Shown here: positions 31,601-37,284 of the stretch, one piece after another
Numbering within the stretch: the stretch's first letter is position 1
Layout of the letters: the number at the start of each line of letters is the position of its first letter
Origin: Bacillota bacterium
GTDB lineage: Bacteria > Bacillota > Clostridia > Acetivibrionales > DSM-1351
Length of the DNA stretch: 64,000 nucleotides
Direction: 5' to 3'
NCBI GenBank assembly: GCA_023444055.1
Contig: JAEZRV010000045.1
Location: 1 to 64,000, forward strand
Position numbers and translations under genes: made by a program
The notes under the pieces: model-generated
Databases searched by the model: none
Seen by the model: the letters and a program-made list of their open reading frames with translations, nothing else
Told to the model about the DNA's origin: nothing

Positions 31601-32263
31601 TTAAAATTAATGTTAAAAGTCCTTTCTCATCCTCAAAACCTTATATTGTGTGATGTTTATGAAAAACGCAATGAACTTCATGAACTATGCAGAAGCTTAC
31701 AAAATGAGTATGGTTTCAATCTTAATATTGAAGTGGTCTGTGTTAATGATGGCGTGGAAATACCTGAGAAAATATATCAGTCTTCATTAATAGTTGGTGC
31801 TACCAATGTTCCGGAAATACTCGATATTGACAAAATAAGACCGGGAACGATGATTATAGATGACTCAGCTCCACATTGCTTTTCTATTGAAAAGGCTTTA
31901 CAGAGATTAAAAGAATATAAGGATATTTTATTTACTGAAGGAGGTATTATTGAGACTCCTGATGCTATACATAAGACTGTTTATTGGCCTAAAGGATTAG
32001 ACAGTATAATGCCCTTAAGGTATAAAGACTACTTAGCAAATTATCGTGAAAGAGAGATTACCGGGTGTATTTTATCGAGTATTTTAACAGAGCACAATAA
32101 ATTAATTACACCTTCGGTTGGGTCAGTAAATGCTAATGACTGTATAGAGTGTTACAGATATCTGACTGAGATGGGCTATTGCGGCGCAAGATTACATTGC
32201 GAAAATATTATAATTGAAAATGAATTGATTGAATACTTTAGTAGCAATTTTGGAAAAAAGTGA
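16607..32263 (+). CDS. Hybrid trans-AT-type PKS / NRPS megasynthase with acyl-ACP-reductase-like terminal domain
   Basis: This 5218-residue enzyme, numbered from ATG 16607 (AAAGGAT upstream), has this order. KS 38-455 (C207 in DTACSSG, H340, H380). DH about 660-930 (H695, D865; the HxxxG glycine is Asp). KR about 1090-1400 (GGTGAIG; S1337, Y1350). ACP (S1509). C1 (HHIVTDG, H1696). A1 (K2546). PCP (S2603). C2 (HHIVLDG, H2810). A2 (K3639). PCP (S3693). C3 (HHIIFDG, H3874). A3 (K4681). PCP (S4737). Terminal domain about 4780-5218. KS runs straight into DH with only an adaptor, so the module lacks AT. Manual specificity residues are A1 DVANFALVYK, A2 NARHLALMVK (Asp235 replaced by Asn) and A3 DVSELVSIDK (ornithine-like). 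The end resembles acyl-ACP reductase, with C5154 at the catalytic position, implying aldehyde release. Confidence 0.93.
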   Translation: MQSIKNYIYEQVAANKLPVNDAAKMLREFHESLNNIEDDIAIIGMSGKFPMARNLDEYWENLENGVDCVSKFPDNRREYMDFHLPQVLKPGDNPYKVQGFLDDIDKFDASFFNMTPAEANLVEPSQRLLLQTIWEAIEDAGLGGDKLYGHKAGVYVGRATLGESTYMEFLNDFDMVAFTGSVNAITASRISYFLNLKGMSLVVDTACSSGLVALHLASQSLKNKECEVAIVGGVSLNLFPLKEHSLDLLESSDSTLRPFDGKANGTVWGEGICAVIIKPLGKAILDGDNIHAIIKGSACNNDGASNGITAPNPIAQEELLVKLWDKTKVNPQTISYIETHSTGTPIGDPVEVRALTNAFRKFTDKKQFCGIGTVKANTGHLIASSGLAALIKVVLSFKHKKIPKTINFEQINPYINLQESPLYVVDKLNKWEKEGQPRRAGVSSFGLSGTNCHVILEEAPELDNTAEPCGGVMYIMTISAKNEQVLKDLLNSYREFGEKDESSRLEDICYTANTGRGHYSYRIALIVKNKEDLFEKIKSILERELSDINDKFVYYSHARIAASAEPIAQNWNITESKNKELTKKATEMVNEFIATSMNNAEIAQEICMLYVKGSSIEWNSLYKERKVRRISLPVYPFQKNKCWIPDVRKKMPASVKEKERKALHPLIDMCLAESLEQDIYLTLFKPEKHWVMEEHRIMDLPVIPGTAYIEMAFWIGEIYYPGKTLELKDVSFILPAVYREPEALEVQTIVKKCKDFLEFIITSKKSNEDEGSKSRWDEHVRGRIQPVKSEKPSTINIEEIIKGCGRKETGIDLNKITNGMIKFGPKWDNCQRLHIGNNIAIAEMILNEANREDAHEYLLHPSLMDVAVNVACFYTLNDKYLPMSYGSMKIYSTIPARFYSLITRKDNTGSNTEIVTYDIVLVDQMGEILVEIFDYSLKKINGLEKFLVKDNLFSVLKWIPLDIERETQVKKKNGTILILNDQNGMSKKLAENFEYSGNKVIQVGLGRRFERLGDNSYIIRGTESDYDKLFEEISSENVSQILHMFSITGRNDNETVEELEDEIKIGAYSLFYLTRSMLKKGNIDTMDIVLVTENTYEVTGVEKNLKPANAALIGLGKTVSNEYVNLRCRSVDIDSNTETKTLVAEFELSESCYMTAYRDGRRYVEEVDGLNIEKVEKHRLEVRDTGVYIITGGTGAIGLEASRYLASKNRVNLALVNRSKMVEREEWDGILERGENVKLCNILKVIRDIEAEGSVVSCYSADVSKLDEMKALIEGLRAKYGRINGIIHSAGIAGDGFIIQKDEEVFNTVIRPKIYGTWIMDRLTREDKLDFYVMFSSVASLIGVPGQGDYTAANSYMDAFEAYRNSLGLQTMTINWPAWKEVGMAVDYRANTDTVFKAISTKLAMELFDNVMNMKIKRVVIGEWNYGSEIIDYLPLRFSSRLKAHMVKMTNKLELSAVEVKNVTDMCLKGRKDDKYTDTEIKIGQIWSEVLGYNEINIYDNLFALGGNSIIAMKLLNSINESMEITISVSEIFNYMNIAELAKFIDQKTSKDTAPGAEHVTIIPAVSAGYYPVSSEQKRLYVLHCLAPDSVNYNVSMVMVIEGKIELSYIEEVFEKLIQRHDALRTYFQLVDGNVVQRVLDNISLKIEYQEDDEGKIDDIIRGFIRPFDLGEAPLYRAKLVRAADEKYYLILDSHHIVTDGSSAGILISELFTLVSRKSLPELRLQYKDYAVWQNSVSGLNAIKSHEEFWLNELSGDIPVLNIPLDCPRPAVRNFEGKVLEFVLDKDLTLKLKKISSDSNTTLFVTLLAAYNVLLWKYTGQEDIIVGSPVRGRVHADLENVIGMFVNTLPIRSYPVGDKSFEVFLKEVKERVLKMLENQIYRFEELVEKLELTRDTSRDPLFDTMFVFQNIGKGIEITDAGMQLIEKELDDLKFYTYKFDRKTSKYDITLEIIERNEQLVCYIEYCTKLFKEETIQRMIGHFKNVVIEISDNPSVILSDIEMLSASEKEKLFGFNNTLPGNSEYQSICEIFEEQVKKRPDNIAVVFQYKHLTYMDLDERVNQLANYLIEVHKIENGTLVGILMERSELVIISILGILKAGGAYVPIDTGYPEERMKLIIDDADIGIVISTHEHISVLDRLQIQCKSFHTYLCMDTGNIDLIEKDEQRKEKSTINEKSKYQHGNKALEKQPKELLRTPLKPLDTAYVIYTSGSTGKPKGVMVGHGSVINILMALQEEYPLIETDSFLFKTTYTFDVSVAELFGCFLGGGKLVVLPRGEEKEPEGILKAVEEYDITHINFVPSMLSVFINYLSQKDACIVQKLKYIFAAGEALSAEIANRFYNLVKDVRLVNLYGPTESTVYATRYSLEYSTQYMNVSIGKAFKNIQAFVLDKHNKMQPVGVPGELYLGGRGVAIGYVNNIKLTNEKFIPNPFVPGERIYKTGDLVRWLEDGNLEFLGRIDNQVKIRGYRIEPEEIEAQLLKYMTVRDATVVAYTDENGDKYLCAYIVCDSEQKEENIRSFLVSRLPNYMIPKYIILMERLPLSVNGKVDRKSLPRPQNSIIDRLVDYVSPRDEVEEIIAGVWGEVLGLKQVGINYDFFEIGGDSIKAIQISAKLRKYGLKLDIKDLFRYHRISELRSYIVSDVEYLHERGEYLTDSKVVEHIKEQLNIPNIDIKAVYDLTPMQEGMLFHSLMTRDEWAYYDQYEIRINGNIDMSIFKESWNTVVSRHDILRTVFWCKNTDKPKQVVLKEVGEKFYFEDISNLDKSEIESYICDFKNSDIKNKFDLFREPAMRISMLKVGEQSYVVLWYFHHIVLDGWSQGVLIDELLQVYSCKLKGTPLYMGNPYPFANYIDWVNQKNQDEAREYWNRYLEEYQSLASIPKVSIEQENSNYEFKKFNFYIDKEYTLLLEDIAEKNCVTLNIVFQTMWGILLQKYNNTDDVVFGAVVSGRSPEIEGIESIVGLLINTIPVRIKCKDTQTLSEVLRQIQEDSLKSKDHEYFPLYEIQNDHTLKGDLLDHIIVFQNFPMNNSRRGKVFEDFFVTDINTVDQTSFDLNIMVIPEEGLNVIFKYNAYVYDMDFLEDVACNFRQIIKLISRKSDITLKELKALINHDASRILMDFNEDLNDLRSLYYKSRIVIESTIQDQLRTSFQKYSDKIAIEYGDKVLTYYELDSKSSIIAGWIIKENLAKGTHIGILLDSKIELIFTIIGILKAGCVFVPLDSNYPDHRLRAMASTSELKIILTDIRNLDRIEDILIDCSEVVGGKLICDIVEASSQKSDVILPENLYTADDKIYIYFTSGTTGVPKAIIGRNRGLLHFVCWETNTIGIDESFRVSQLTSPGFNAYLRDVFVPLCSGGTICIPESREIILESDSLVNWVEKSGVRLVHCTPSLFRLINSVSLTPNSLKNVEYVLMAGERIIPKELEHWYAVFGDRIQLVNLYGSTETTMVKLFYFIDETDAKRRIIPAGKPMKGAKVIVVDDNFNVCPVGGIGEILIRTPYRTFGYYKSQEMNKDKFIPNPFCNNPEDILYRTGDLGRILPDGELECICRMDRQVKIRGARVEISDIENTLMSFGGVKACAVAANEDKKGIKYLCAYILLENTDEKPLLTDVRNFMAKNLPDYMIPQFFRIVDKIPFTQNGKVDYDALPKPEDIITEELLVPRDEIEEEMASIWCEILEVESIGINQNFLQVGGHSLNMMTLISKINQKFGVKISLEQLFTNPTIEAISDYIRSSKRDAFKSIQPVEKRVYYPLSFAQKRMFILSQFEGQSTNYNISEAFIINGKFDFMECKEAFRSLINRHESLRTSFDMIDGEPVQYVHDEVDFDIEYEEIDGQDLNTSITAFIRPFVLKNVPLIRIGVYKITDTKNVLVLDAHHIIFDGLSFNVAIKDFVSLYKSHALPLLKIHYKDFSVWQNDLLLKGIIKKQEEYWLNKLGGDIPVLNMSTDYPRPAIQSFNGDKFEMDISKELTGRLKSLALNEGVTLHMLLLAGYNILISKYTMQDDIIVGIPVGGRNHNELSNIIGMFVNTLAIRNHPTADNTFRQFLSQVKNSTLEAYQNQDYPFEELVSKLNIVSGMDRNPVFDTMFTFWNTGVKNLDIDSLSISPYVIDKKQSKFDFCFNAIDIDDSVKLVVEYCTDLYKKETMERMGIHFQNILKCLVNDPNLQICNIRILTDSENVKLLEEFNSTDYEYPYEITAQELFEEQVRKNLDKIAVVFKEQALTYGELNKKINKLAAKLRREGVKQNTIVGMVFDRSIEMVIALMSVIKSGGAFLPIDSSYPEERISYMLQDSNANVIITQKRLKRLVPDNKKIIFIEDENNSLEDENNIDNISKPENLLYIIYTSGTTGKPKGVMVEHRSFINLTYALRKVYDLDNLDTSVLQMASFSFDVFISNISRSLLIGGKLVICPDEVKIDLNALYLLVEEHQINIFESSPALVVPFMDYIYENKLNISSMKLLIVGSDTVSGNDFERLNENFGSGFRIINSYGVTEATIDSSCFELSTGRITPSGNVPIGKPLPNTKFYILDPQQNIQPVGVIGELYIGGIGVARGYLNNNELTEKKFICNPFKPGERLYRTGDLARWLSDGNIEFIGRCDSQVKISGYRVELGEIENKLIEYEMIKNAAVIVKLDYKGIKQICAFYVSDNVIEEAILREYLSSELPYYMVPSLFVLLKKIPLTPNGKIDYRELDKVDIDLESKLKYEKPSNEIERKLVEIMQEVLEIYDIGISDDFFLLGGQSISAMRFISKASASGLCISIQDLYKHRTIKGISLNMCINNSCRNLLNPEINKIIKKEKSGVFIENTIISERSEIDRDLYYNNKILSHPYLCTESRPLINMIATGKLPKVDSAALGYLDDEYIDISSSEHDKIIDYFFGGTPIVSEIRDTGMGRIASILLPIFRSELYSNQVKLVSLATEGIKLANLLGARTISLTGLIPSATDYGIAIKQFINDGQIDITTGHSTTTAAVVLSLKRLLAESRRELADEQVCILGLGSIGTAVLKLMLKVLSHPQNLILCDVYEKRNELHELCRSLQNEYGFNLNIEVVCVNDGVEIPEKIYQSSLIVGATNVPEILDIDKIRPGTMIIDDSAPHCFSIEKALQRLKEYKDILFTEGGIIETPDAIHKTVYWPKGLDSIMPLRYKDYLANYREREITGCILSSILTEHNKLITPSVGSVNANDCIECYRYLTEMGYCGARLHCENIIIENELIEYFSSNFGKK

Positions 32264-32584
32264 TTTTTCTAGGTGAGGGACACTTAATGCGTCCCTTAAC
32301 ATAGTACAAACTGCTATAATATTGTTGATAATAATTTTAATATAACTATACTAAAATTGAAAAATTTCATACATACTGGTATCATCATAATAGATGATAT
32401 ATATATAGGTTTAAGTTTTTACAGTAGGTAAATATAAAGAAAATTGTAGCTGAGTTAGAACTTTGGATAACATGCTTGAGTTTTTTCATTAGGTAAATGT
32501 AAAGACAACAGACAGCGTGTGACAAGTTTGACGCAATTGACTTAAGTTTTTACAATAGATAAATATAAAGGATATAACCAGTAT
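32264..32584 (+). promoter_or_regulatory. Leader region with three spaced 30-base repeats before the ribosomal-protection gene
   Basis: Three copies of a 30-base element start at 32411, 32476 and 32542, 65 and 66 bases apart. Each reads roughly TTAAGTTTTTACA-TAGGTAAATATAAAG. The last overlaps the ribosome site AAAGGAT of the gene at 32585. The DNA between copies is not conserved. A short AGGGAC...GTCCCT hairpin (32276-32296) near the synthase stop is the only terminator-like feature. Protein-binding sites or a duplicated initiation region are both possible. Confidence 0.5.
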
Positions 32585-35239
32585 ATGGGAAAAATAGTCG
32601 TTGGAATATTAGCACATGTAGATGCAGGTAAAACAACATTATCAGAGAGTTTGCTTTATCTAAGCGGTAAAATAGGAAAATTGGGCAGGGTGGACAACAA
32701 GGATGCTTATTTAGATACCTTTGAATTGGAAAAGACAAGAGGAATAACTATTTTCTCTAAGCAGGCTCTTTTTGAAATAGGGAATACACAGATTACCTTA
32801 ATGGATACTCCTGGACATGTAGACTTTTCGGCTGAAATGGAAAGAACACTCCAGGTTCTTGATTATGCTATTTTAGTAATAAGCGGTGCAGACGGAGTCC
32901 AGGGGCATACGAAAACTTTATGGCATCTGCTTGATATGTATCAGATTCCTGTTTTTGTATTTGTCAATAAAATGGATCAAAGTGGCACAGATAAGGAAAA
33001 ATTAATAAATGAAATAAAAAGGCAGCTTGATGAAGGCTGTATTGAATTTGTACAAGCTAAGACTGAAGATTTTTATGAACAATTGGCGATGTGCGATGAA
33101 ACCCTTATGGAGGCATATTTGAAAGCAGGGTTTTTAGAAACAGAGTTAATTAAAAAAGCTATCAGGAAGCGTAAAGTATATCCGTGTTTTTTTGGCTCAG
33201 CCTTAAAATTACAAGGGGTAGAAGAATTTATGCAGGGTATAGAATTGTATGCCATGGCACCTGACTATTCACATGATTTTGGTGCTAAGATTTTTAAGAT
33301 AACAAGAGATAATCAAGGCAACCGTTTAACATACATGAAGGTTACTGGTGGAAAGTTAAAAGTAAGAGATGTCTTAACAAATGGGACATGGGAAGAAAAA
33401 GTAAATCAAATTCGTATATATTCAGGGCAGAGATACGAGGCAGTTAGTGAGATTGAAGCAGGCTCTATATGCGCAGTAACAGGACTCAGCCAAACTATGC
33501 CAGGAGAAGGGCTAGGGATAGAGGAGGCTTCATCTGCACCAGAATTGGAACCTGTTTTGTTTTATAGGATTATACTTCCGGAAGGCTGCGACCCAAGAGT
33601 GATGATTCCTAAACTGCGCCAGATTGAAGAAGAAGAGCCAGAGCTCCATATTGTATGGGATGAGCAGTTGCAGGAAATTCAAGTTCAGATAATGGGAGAA
33701 GTACAAATAGAAATTCTCCAGAGTCTGATACAAAGCCGATTTGGAGTTACGGTGACATTTGATCAAGGAAGGGTTGTTTATAAAGAGACAATAGCAGATA
33801 CGGTTGAGGGAGTAGGGCATTTTGAACCTTTAAGGCATTATGCAGAGGTCCACCTGCTGTTAGAACCGGATGAGCCAGGAAGCGGGCTGATTTTTGGGAC
33901 AGTTTGCAGCGAGGATTTGTTGAGTAAAAACTGGCAAAGGCTTATTTTAACTCATCTGAGAGAAAAAACTCATAAAGGGGTTTTAACAGGTTCAGCCATT
34001 GCAGATATGAAAATTACTTTAGTTTCGGGAAGAGCGCATAATAAGCATACTGAAGGCGGTGACTTCAGAGAGGCCACATATCGTGCAGTACGTCAGGGTC
34101 TAATGGAGGCAGAGTCAAAATTGCTAGAGCCTTATTATTCCTTCCAGTTGGAATTACCTGAGAAAATGGTTGGAAGAGCTATGGCAGATATTGAGAATAT
34201 GTGCGGGACCTGTGAAATAACGCAGACAGATGGAAATATGGCTGTTCTTGTTGGAAGTGCTCCTGTTACCACCATGAAAAATTACCAAATGGAGGTAGTG
34301 GCCTATACCAAGGGGCTTGGTAGACTGTTTTGCAGCCTTAAAGGATATGAACAATGCCATAATCAAGCAGAAGTCATTGAACGTATCGGATATGATTCGG
34401 AAAGAGATATCAGTAGTCCCAGCAGTTCTGTATTTTGTTCGAATGGTGCAGGATTTTTGGTGGATTGGGATAAAGTTAAGGATTATATGCATGTGGAAAG
34501 CTTTTTTAGTGGAAAAGAAGATTTTGCTGGAGAAACAACCCCAAGCCTACCATCATATGTAGAAGAACAGTATATTAGTCCAGATGAGATCGGGCATATT
34601 TTCAATAAAACATTTTATGCAAACCAAGGTAAGAAGTCTACCTGGAAAAGAAGCAGAATACCTAGTAGAAGTTATGATGAACCTATTAGGATTAATTATG
34701 TTGCTAGGCAAAAAGAGGTTGAAGAAGAGTATCTCCTTGTGGATGCATATAATATTATTTTTGCATGGGATGAACTAAAAGAACTTGCAGATAAAAATAT
34801 GGACGGTGCCAGAATTAAGTTGCTTGATACTCTAAGTAATTATCAAGGAATTCGGAAATGTGAGATTATAGTTGTGTTTGATGCTTATCGTGTTCAGGGG
34901 CATCAAGAAGAAGTGATTGATTATCATAATATCCGTATGGTATACACCAAGGAGGCGCAAACAGCCGATCAGTATATAGAAAAATTTGCTTATGACAATA
35001 AGAAAAAATATAAGATAACAGTTGCAACGTCTGACGGATTACAGCAGATTATTATTAGGGGAGCAGGAGGGGCTTTACTGTCTGCCAGAGAGCTAAAGGC
35101 CGATATAGACATGGCTAATGTACAAATTATGCAAAAACATCAGGATATGCAGGAAGGAAGCCGCAATTATCTAAGTAATTCCTTGTCTACAGAAGCAAAA
35201 CAGCATATGGAAAAACTTATTAAAGAAGAAAGAGATTAG
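32585..35239 (+). CDS. TetM-like ribosomal-protection GTPase fused to YacP/Rae1-type NYN nuclease domain
   Basis: This 884-residue protein is about 240 residues longer than TetM. Residues 1-640 are an EF-G-like translation GTPase of the Tet(M/O/W) type: G1 AHVDAGKTT, G2 RGITIF, G3 DTPGHVDF, G4 NKMD, then EF-G domains II-V. Residues about 715-884 match the NYN_YacP family: LLVDAYNIIFAW (D720), VVFDAY (D766), TKEAQTADQYIE (D795) and VATSDGLQQ (D817), ending in LSARELKADI. Bacillus YacP (Rae1) is a ribosome-associated endonuclease that cuts mRNA in the A site. The fusion should bind stalled or drug-blocked ribosomes and could cut their mRNA (inference). It lies next to the synthase, so self-resistance is possible. 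Confidence 0.9.
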   Translation: MGKIVVGILAHVDAGKTTLSESLLYLSGKIGKLGRVDNKDAYLDTFELEKTRGITIFSKQALFEIGNTQITLMDTPGHVDFSAEMERTLQVLDYAILVISGADGVQGHTKTLWHLLDMYQIPVFVFVNKMDQSGTDKEKLINEIKRQLDEGCIEFVQAKTEDFYEQLAMCDETLMEAYLKAGFLETELIKKAIRKRKVYPCFFGSALKLQGVEEFMQGIELYAMAPDYSHDFGAKIFKITRDNQGNRLTYMKVTGGKLKVRDVLTNGTWEEKVNQIRIYSGQRYEAVSEIEAGSICAVTGLSQTMPGEGLGIEEASSAPELEPVLFYRIILPEGCDPRVMIPKLRQIEEEEPELHIVWDEQLQEIQVQIMGEVQIEILQSLIQSRFGVTVTFDQGRVVYKETIADTVEGVGHFEPLRHYAEVHLLLEPDEPGSGLIFGTVCSEDLLSKNWQRLILTHLREKTHKGVLTGSAIADMKITLVSGRAHNKHTEGGDFREATYRAVRQGLMEAESKLLEPYYSFQLELPEKMVGRAMADIENMCGTCEITQTDGNMAVLVGSAPVTTMKNYQMEVVAYTKGLGRLFCSLKGYEQCHNQAEVIERIGYDSERDISSPSSSVFCSNGAGFLVDWDKVKDYMHVESFFSGKEDFAGETTPSLPSYVEEQYISPDEIGHIFNKTFYANQGKKSTWKRSRIPSRSYDEPIRINYVARQKEVEEEYLLVDAYNIIFAWDELKELADKNMDGARIKLLDTLSNYQGIRKCEIIVVFDAYRVQGHQEEVIDYHNIRMVYTKEAQTADQYIEKFAYDNKKKYKITVATSDGLQQIIIRGAGGALLSARELKADIDMANVQIMQKHQDMQEGSRNYLSNSLSTEAKQHMEKLIKEERD

Positions 35240-35325
35240 TAATGTACCATCTTCCAGACGGAAGTAAAGAAAATGACTAATAATCGAACAGGCAGACTTG
35301 AAATATAGTCTGCTATTTTTATGCC

Positions 35326-35378
35326 TTGACAAATATGTATATTGAGTGCATACTGTTAATATAGTATATTAACAGTAT
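35326..35378 (+). promoter_or_regulatory. Promoter and palindromic operator of the GntR-ABC operon
   Basis: TTGACA (35326-35331) is followed 17 bases later by CATACT (35349-35354) as a candidate -10. A perfect inverted repeat covers the -10 and start region: ATACTGTTAATATA (35350-35363), a central G, and TATATTAACAGTAT (35365-35378). Placement and symmetry fit autorepression by the GntR/YtrA-type regulator encoded 17 bases downstream. Confidence 0.75.
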
Positions 35379-35394
35379 ACTAATGGAGGTGCCT

Positions 35395-35769
35395 ATGAAT
35401 ATAATTATAAGCAATGCCAATAACAGACCTATTTATGAGCAGATATATCTTCAAATTAAATCGGCAATTATTTCGGCAGACTTACGTGAAGGAGATTTGC
35501 TTCCTTCTATTCGTAATCTTGCTAAGGATTTACGTATAAGTGTTATTACAACCAAAAGAGCTTATGATGAGCTTGAGAAAGAAGGGTATATCTATTCAGT
35601 GGCAGGCAAGGGGTCTTATGTTGCTGAAAAGAATACAGAAATTTTAAGAGAGGCTCACTTAAAAGAAATTGAGGAGCACATTCGAAAGATTTTGCAGATT
35701 GCGCCATCTTGTAAACTGCAAATAGATGACATAATAACAATGCTCAAAATTATTTCAGAGGAGGAATAA
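35395..35769 (+). CDS. GntR-family transcriptional regulator (YtrA type)
   Basis: This 124-residue protein begins MNIIISNANNRPIYEQIYLQ and has a winged helix-turn-helix with LLPSIRNLAKDLRIS and KRAYDELEKEGYIYSV, then a short helical tail. That is the compact YtrA subfamily, which controls a downstream ABC transporter. The ATG at 35395 has GGAGGTG upstream; an ATG at 35383 would sit on that site. A perfect 14-base palindrome overlies its promoter. It lies two bases before the ATPase gene. Confidence 0.88.
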   Translation: MNIIISNANNRPIYEQIYLQIKSAIISADLREGDLLPSIRNLAKDLRISVITTKRAYDELEKEGYIYSVAGKGSYVAEKNTEILREAHLKEIEEHIRKILQIAPSCKLQIDDIITMLKIISEEE

Positions 35770-35771
35770 AA

Positions 35772-36617
35772 ATGAATGCAATAGAAATTCAAAATCTTAC
35801 GAAATCATATGGAGATTTTACACTTGAAAATATTAGCTTTTCTCTACCGATGGGAACCATAATGGGACTAGTAGGAGAAAATGGCGCTGGTAAAAGCACT
35901 ACAATTAAGCTTATTATGGATACTGTTACAGCAGACCGCGGCACTATTTCGGTTCTGGGAATATCAAATAAGTCTAAGAAATTTACGGCACTAAAACAAG
36001 ATATTGGAGTGGTTCTAGATGAAGCATATTTTCCAGAAGTTTTAAATGCTAAAAATATAAACAAGATTATGAAAGCAAGCTATCAAAATTGGAATGATGA
36101 GGTTTACTTTGGTTATATCAAAAGGTTTTCGCTTCCGCTTGACAAGAAATTCAAAGATTATTCTCGTGGAATGAAAATGAAACTTGCCATTGCTGTCGCT
36201 CTTTCTCATAACCCTAAGCTACTAATTTTAGATGAAGCTACCAGCGGACTTGACCCCATGGTGCGTGATGAAATTTTAGATGTATTTAATGATTTCACCA
36301 GGGATGAAACTCATTCTATTTTGCTTTCCTCGCATATTATCAGTGACCTTGAAAAAATCTGTGATTACATTACTTTTATACATAAAGGCAAGCTACTGTT
36401 GTGCGAAGAAAAAGATATAATTATTGATAAATATGCAGTAGTGAAATTATCAAACAGCGATTTTGAAACAGTGCCAACTGACGCTATTGTGGGCAGAAAG
36501 AAAACAAGTTTTGGTTATGAAGCTCTTGTATTAAAAGAGAAAATTAATTCTTCTCTAAAAACAGAACATACAAGACTTGAGGATATTATTTTATTTATGG
36601 CAAAGGAGGAAAAATAG
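35772..36617 (+). CDS. ABC transporter ATP-binding protein
   Basis: This 281-residue ATPase has Walker A GENGAGKST, a signature region YSRGMKMKLAIA (a variant of LSGGQ) and Walker B LLILDEATSGLDP, followed by the H-loop LLSSHIISDLEKI. It belongs with YtrB-like exporters controlled by YtrA-type regulators. It starts two bases after the regulator and ends one base before the permease gene, so the three genes form one operon. The substrate is unknown; such systems often respond to cell-wall-active or peptide antibiotics. Confidence 0.92.
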   Translation: MNAIEIQNLTKSYGDFTLENISFSLPMGTIMGLVGENGAGKSTTIKLIMDTVTADRGTISVLGISNKSKKFTALKQDIGVVLDEAYFPEVLNAKNINKIMKASYQNWNDEVYFGYIKRFSLPLDKKFKDYSRGMKMKLAIAVALSHNPKLLILDEATSGLDPMVRDEILDVFNDFTRDETHSILLSSHIISDLEKICDYITFIHKGKLLLCEEKDIIIDKYAVVKLSNSDFETVPTDAIVGRKKTSFGYEALVLKEKINSSLKTEHTRLEDIILFMAKEEK

Positions 36618-36618
36618 A

Positions 36619-37212
36619 ATGAAAGGCTTGCTACTAAAAGACTGTTACACTATTACAAAGCAACTTAAAATATTTTTAATAGTAATCCCTGTTATGGCGG
36701 TAACTGGTGGATTTTTCATGTCTGCATTTGCTGTATTGCTGGGGGCGGTTCTTCCCATGACTGCTATTGCCTATGATGAGCGTTCAAAGTGGGATGAACT
36801 TGCTGCCATGATGCCGTACTCAAAAGGCAATCTCGTTTTAAGTAAGTATTTGCTTGGATATATTTGTATGTCTGGGGCTGCAATTCTTGTGGTGACAGGA
36901 CAGTTGCTTATGAAGACACTTGGCATAGTGTATACAGACAGCAGTATCAATATGCTGTTATTTGCAATTGTTGGCGGACTTACTTTCATTGCAATAAATA
37001 CTCCAATTCTGTTCAAATTCGGTTCTGAAAAAGGACGATTCGTTTATCTTATCACATTGGCACTAATAGGCGCAAGCGGATCTATATTAAAGGATATTGA
37101 TAATAATATGCTATTAAAGATATTAGAAACATCGCCAGTATTTTTATTGGGCATAGCGGTTATACTGAATCTTATCTCAATTTTGATTTCAATAAATATA
37201 AAAGCGGAATAA
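36619..37212 (+). CDS. ABC-2 family transporter permease
   Basis: This 197-residue membrane protein has about six hydrophobic segments (FLIVIPVMAVTGGFFMSAF, ILVVTGQLLMKTLGI and others) and the motif AIAYDERSKWDELAAMMPYS, diagnostic of the ABC2_membrane_5 family. The ATG at 36619 has AAAGGAGG nine bases upstream; the frame is also open back into the ATPase gene. It is the membrane partner of that ATPase. Confidence 0.88.
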   Translation: MKGLLLKDCYTITKQLKIFLIVIPVMAVTGGFFMSAFAVLLGAVLPMTAIAYDERSKWDELAAMMPYSKGNLVLSKYLLGYICMSGAAILVVTGQLLMKTLGIVYTDSSINMLLFAIVGGLTFIAINTPILFKFGSEKGRFVYLITLALIGASGSILKDIDNNMLLKILETSPVFLLGIAVILNLISILISINIKAE

Positions 37213-37284
37213 CCTATTATGAGCATAATAGGTAAACTGCAAATTTGAATTTATCATGCAATCTGTAATCACGGAGGTTTTGTA

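Noticed and set aside
32585..35239. Calling the gene tet(M)
   Set aside because: The fused nuclease domain and extra length make it a different protein; tetracycline resistance is not shown by sequence.
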